From positions 272,978-336,977 of the forward strand of contig VYZI01000029.1 in the NCBI GenBank assembly GCA_013397695.1: 64,000 bases of DNA. Direction: 5' to 3'. Made by a program: the position numbers and the translations under genes. Positions 63,662 to 64,000 of this stretch are shown here, piece after piece; the stretch's first letter is position 1, and each line of letters begins with the position of its first letter. The stretch comes from Centropus unirufus. Taxonomy: Eukaryota; Chordata; Aves; Cuculiformes; Centropidae. Under the pieces are notes generated by a model. The model saw only the letters and a program-made list of their open reading frames with translations. It ran no database searches and was not told the origin of the DNA.

Positions 63662-64000
63662 CTAAGTAGCAACCAGACATGAAATTCTGCTGTTAAGTAA
63701 TTATCTTGACAGACCAAAGCTTCCAGAATACTCATGAAACCAGAAGCAAGCTCCGAGAAAACCACACTACTTCAAAGGAATGAGCAAATCCTATACAAAT
63801 TATTATCAGAGATCTAAATTTTCCTGAACCCTTGAGCACATAACCCTCAATAAAACATTATTTCTTCTCTGAACCAGAAAAGAAAGAACACTAATTATGA
63901 ACTGTGAAGTGACATTCACTAGACTTATTCCTTTAGTCTTTCACTAGGCCATGGGAAAAGAGCTGAGGCCTTTCAAAATAAGGTCAGATTCAGAATTTGA

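Overview
The window is nuclear vertebrate DNA, almost certainly from a bird. Its genes are split into short exons with GT-AG introns, and every dispersed repeat with a recognisable ending is a CR1-type LINE fragment ending in the (ATTCTATG)-like 3' tail seen in avian genomes. Four protein-coding genes can be rebuilt exon by exon. Their order and strands (GINM1 +, KATNA1 -, LATS1 -, NUP43 -) match human 6q25.1, so this is an ordinary conserved-synteny block. No bacterial, CRISPR or defence-type system is visible.

Layout. 1-6.9 kb holds the last four coding exons and 3' UTR of GINM1 on +, with its 5' exons outside the window. 6.9-10.4 kb is the tail-to-tail spacer between GINM1 and KATNA1. 10.4-27.95 kb is KATNA1 on -: 10 coding exons encoding 493 residues, plus a probable non-coding first exon in a CpG island at 27.3-28.0 kb. 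Just upstream lie an LTR-like repeat (about 27.97-28.6 kb) and a complete tRNA-Gly(GCC) gene (28712-28782, -). 30.8-55.95 kb is LATS1 on -: 7 coding exons encoding 1138 residues, a long probable 3' UTR and a CpG-island promoter at 55.19-55.95 kb that contains a 314-base run of N. 56.17-63.66 kb and beyond is the 3' part of NUP43 on -, five exons and 267 residues, with the 5' exons outside the window.

Functions. The genes are neighbours by ancestry and do not form a pathway. GINM1 is a single-pass membrane glycoprotein, KATNA1 is the AAA ATPase subunit of the microtubule-severing enzyme katanin, LATS1 is the Hippo-pathway kinase that inactivates YAP/TAZ, and NUP43 is a WD40 nucleoporin of the Y-complex. 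All diagnostic motifs inspected are intact (Walker A/B, kinase HRD/DFG, activation-loop Ser, hydrophobic-motif Thr, two PPxY sites), so the genes look functional.

The most interesting points are second-order: two copies of one LTR-like repeat, each beside a CpG-island promoter; a minimal uORF whose stop overlaps the LATS1 start codon; a NAGNAG acceptor and an expanded Asp run in LATS1; an unexplained 141-codon open frame in a LATS1 intron; and the very short NUP43-to-LATS1 interval. I did not find a novel system.
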